A stretch of 64,000 nucleotides of DNA from Calliopsis andreniformis. Taxonomy: Eukaryota > Arthropoda > Insecta > Hymenoptera > Andrenidae. The stretch covers positions 16,014,001 to 16,078,000 of the forward strand of contig NW_027480422.1 of NCBI RefSeq assembly GCF_051401765.1, read 5' to 3'. Shown here one piece after another: positions 62,034 to 64,000 of this stretch. Position numbers and translations under genes: made by a program. The stretch's first letter is position 1, and the number at the start of each line of letters is the position of its first letter. The notes under the pieces are model-generated. The model ran no database searches and was not told the origin of the DNA. It worked only from the letters and a program-made list of their open reading frames with translations.

Positions 62034-64000
62034 GTGAAGCCTAGGTTGCCCGGAAAGTAGAAATGACCATTACCTCCACACTGTTTGCAATTATTCATTT
62101 TATACAATGGAAAAACTGTTGTATTTATATTGTTTTTTATAGTTATGGCGTTGACTTCTAAGGCCGTAACTATTCGATGTGGTGGAGCACTGCCCTAGAG
62201 TGAAGCCTAGGATGCCCGCAACGTAGAAGTGACCATATCTTTCACACTGTTTGCAATTATTCCTGTTATACGATTGAAAAACTGTTGTATTTATATTGTA
62301 TTTTATGCCTCTGGCGTCGACTTCTAAGGCCCTAACTATTCGATCTGGTGGAGCAACGCACTAGAGTGAAGCCTAGGTTGCCCGGAACGTAGAAATAACC
62401 TTTACTTTCACACTGTTTCCAAATATACATCATATACGATGGAAAAGCTGTTGTGTTTATATTGTATTTTATAGTTATGGCGTTGTCTTCTAGAGCCGTA
62501 GCTATTCGATGTGGTTGAGCAACGCCCTAGAGTGAAGACTAGGTTGCCCGGGACGTAGAAATGACCATTACTTCCACACTGTTTGCAATTATTCATATTA
62601 TACGGTGGAAAAACTGTTGTATTTTTATTGTATTTTATGCGCCTCGAGTTGTTTTCTAAGGTCCTAACTATTCGATGTGGTGGAGCACCACCGTAGAGCG
62701 AAACCTAGGTTGCCCGGAACGTAGAAATGACCATACCTTTCACACTGGTTGCAATTATTCCTGTTATACAAGGGAATAACTGTTGTATTTATATTGCAGT
62801 TTATGCTTCTGGCGTTGACTTCTTAGGCCCTAACTATTCGATCTGGGGGAACCACGCCCTAGACTGAAGCCTAGGTTGCCCGGAACGTAGAAATGACCAT
62901 CACTTTCACACTAGTTGCAATTATTCCTGTTATACGATGGAAAAACTGTTGTATCTATTTTGTATTTTATGCTTCTGGCGTTGACTTCTTAGGTCCTAAC
63001 TATTGGATCTGGCGGAGCAACGCCCTCTAGTGTCGCCCAGGTTGCCCGGAACGTAGAAATGACCATAACTTTCATACTGGTTGCAATTATTCGTATTATA
63101 CGATAGAAAAACTGTTGTATTTATATTGTATTTTATGCTTCTGGCGTTGACTTCTTAGGCCCTAGCTATTCGATCTGGTGGAGCAACGCCCTAGAGTGAA
63201 GCCTAGGTTGCCTGGAACGTAGAAATAACCATGTCTTTCACACTGGTTGCAATTATTCCTGTTAGACGATGGAAAAACTGTTGTATTTATATTATATTTT
63301 ATGCTTCAGGCGTTGACTTCTAGGGCCGTAGCTATTCGATGTGGTGAAGAAACGCCCTAGAGTGAAGCCTAGGTTGCCCGGAAAGTAGAAATGACCATTA
63401 CCTCCACACTGTTTGCAATTATTCATTTTATACAATGGAAAAACTGTTGTATTTATATTGTTTTTTATAGTTATGGCGTTGACTTCTAAGGCCGTAACTA
63501 TTCGATGTGGTGGAGCACTGCCCTAGAGTGAAGCCTAGGATGCCCGCAACGTAGAAGTGACCATATCTTTCACACTGTTTGCAATTATTCCTGTTATACG
63601 ATTGAAAAGCTGTTGTACTTATATTGTATTTTATGCCTCTGGCGTCGACTTCTAAGGCCCTAACTATTCGATCTGGTGGAGCAACGCACTAGAGTGAAGC
63701 CTAGGTTGCCCGGAACGTAGAAATAACCTTTTCTTTCACACTGTTTCCAAATATACATCATATACGATGGAAAAGCTGTTGTGTTTATATTGTATTTTAT
63801 AGTTATGGCGTTGTCTTCTAGAGCCGTAGCTATTCGATGTGGTTGAGCAACGCCCTAGAGTGAAGACTAGGTTGCCCGGGACGTAGAAATGACCATTACT
63901 TCCACACTGTTTGCAATTATTCATATTATACGGTGGAAAAACTGTTGTATTTTTATTGTATTTTATGCGCCTCGAGTTGTTTTCTAAGGCCCTAACTATT
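62034..64000 (+). repeat. Further members of the 6-monomer series, running off the window
   Basis: One member spans about 62,034-62,870 and another starts at about 63,362 and is cut by the window end. The two are 1328 bp (eight monomers) apart and match through CCTCGAGTTGTTTTC. The sequence stops inside a monomer, so the array continues. Confidence 0.85.

Larger units (their letters stand above)
1..64000 (+). repeat. Tandem satellite array, ~166 bp monomer, ~385 copies
   Basis: The same unit recurs head to tail across the whole window. Landmark words in order within a unit are GTAGAAATGACC, TTTCACACTG, TTGCAATTATTC, ATACGATGG, AAAACTGTTGTATTTAT, CTTCTGGCGTTGAC, TATTCGATCTGGTGGAGC, CGCCCTAGAGTGAAGCC and TAGGTTGCCCGGAAC. 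The word GTAGAAATG (or GTGGAAATG) starts at 155, 321, 486 and 652 near the left end and at 63883 near the right end. The mean spacing is 165.96 bp if 384 units lie between 155 and 63883. No unit is inverted and no non-satellite interruption was seen. Length changes are small (units missing 2-4 bp, or gaining 1 bp) or whole monomers. The array starts and ends mid-unit. Satellites of this size and homogeneity are typical of centromeric or pericentromeric heterochromatin, which is inference here. I do not recognise the family by name. Confidence 0.98.

Noticed and set aside
1..64000. CENP-B box (TTCGNNNNANNCGGG) in the monomer
   Set aside because: The TTCG in TATTCGATCTGG is not followed by A and CGGG at the required spacing. 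On the minus strand the CGGG of TTCCGGG lacks the upstream TTCG and the central A. Only about six of nine core bases can be matched at best.
1..64000. CRISPR array
   Set aside because: The repeated unit is the whole 166 bp with no unique spacers, and no cas-like gene is present.
1..64000. Known 166-170 bp satellites such as the HindIII satellites of oysters
   Set aside because: The length is similar, but the HindIII site AAGCTT is not in this consensus (a chance AAGCTT occurs near 53,178), and I cannot confirm any sequence match from memory.
1..64000. Telomeric or simple-sequence repeats (TTAGGG, TTAGG and similar)
   Set aside because: No tandem run of any such short motif was seen; CTTAGGCCC occurs only as part of the monomer.

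Overview
The whole 64 kb is one tandem satellite DNA array. It begins and ends inside a monomer, so it continues beyond both edges. The unit is about 166 bp (roughly 42% G+C in the consensus I read off). About 385 copies run head to tail, all in the same orientation. I found no gene, RNA gene, transposon, CRISPR array, foreign insert or telomeric repeat. The repeat length is not a multiple of three, so a reading frame changes phase at every monomer. The open frames of 60-100 codons here are by-products of the repeat. This is eukaryotic nuclear DNA, most likely centromeric or pericentromeric heterochromatin. I do not recognise the satellite family and cannot name the species. CpG is not strongly depleted (six per consensus monomer), which fits an invertebrate or another genome with little germline CpG methylation better than a mammal, but this is inference.

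Layout by region. (I) 1-14.2 kb: very large higher-order repeats. A 31-monomer block (offset 5147 bp) is present in two tandem copies and a partial third, and contains an older 11-monomer tandem duplication (1826 bp). (II) 14.2-18.9 kb: diverged monomers with short scattered duplications. (III) 18.9-34.4 kb: a new monomer variant carrying TATAGTTATGG appears, with 7-monomer (1161 bp), 17-monomer (2822 bp, three copies), 16-, 9- and 6-monomer duplications. (IV) 34.4-45.8 kb: 12-monomer (about 1991 bp) and 32-monomer (5308 bp) duplications, overlaid by 14-, 20- and 43-monomer offsets. (V) 45.8-50.75 kb: a mosaic of monomers related to III and IV. (VI) 50.75-64 kb: a 20/22-monomer duplication (3318/3650 bp), then a compact zone of 6-, 18-, 11- and 8-monomer duplications that looks the most recently homogenised.

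Nearly every duplication offset is a whole multiple of about 166 bp, as expected if the array grows by in-register unequal crossing-over or a similar process. Copies differ by exact dimer (332 bp) or monomer insertions and deletions, and by same-length patches that resemble gene conversion. Every consensus monomer carries an imperfect dyad that could fold into a bulged hairpin, and the monomer length is close to that of chromatosome DNA. These are the best pointers to a structural, possibly centromeric, role. Coordinates of duplication edges were read by eye and are good to a few tens of bases; percentage identities were not computed.
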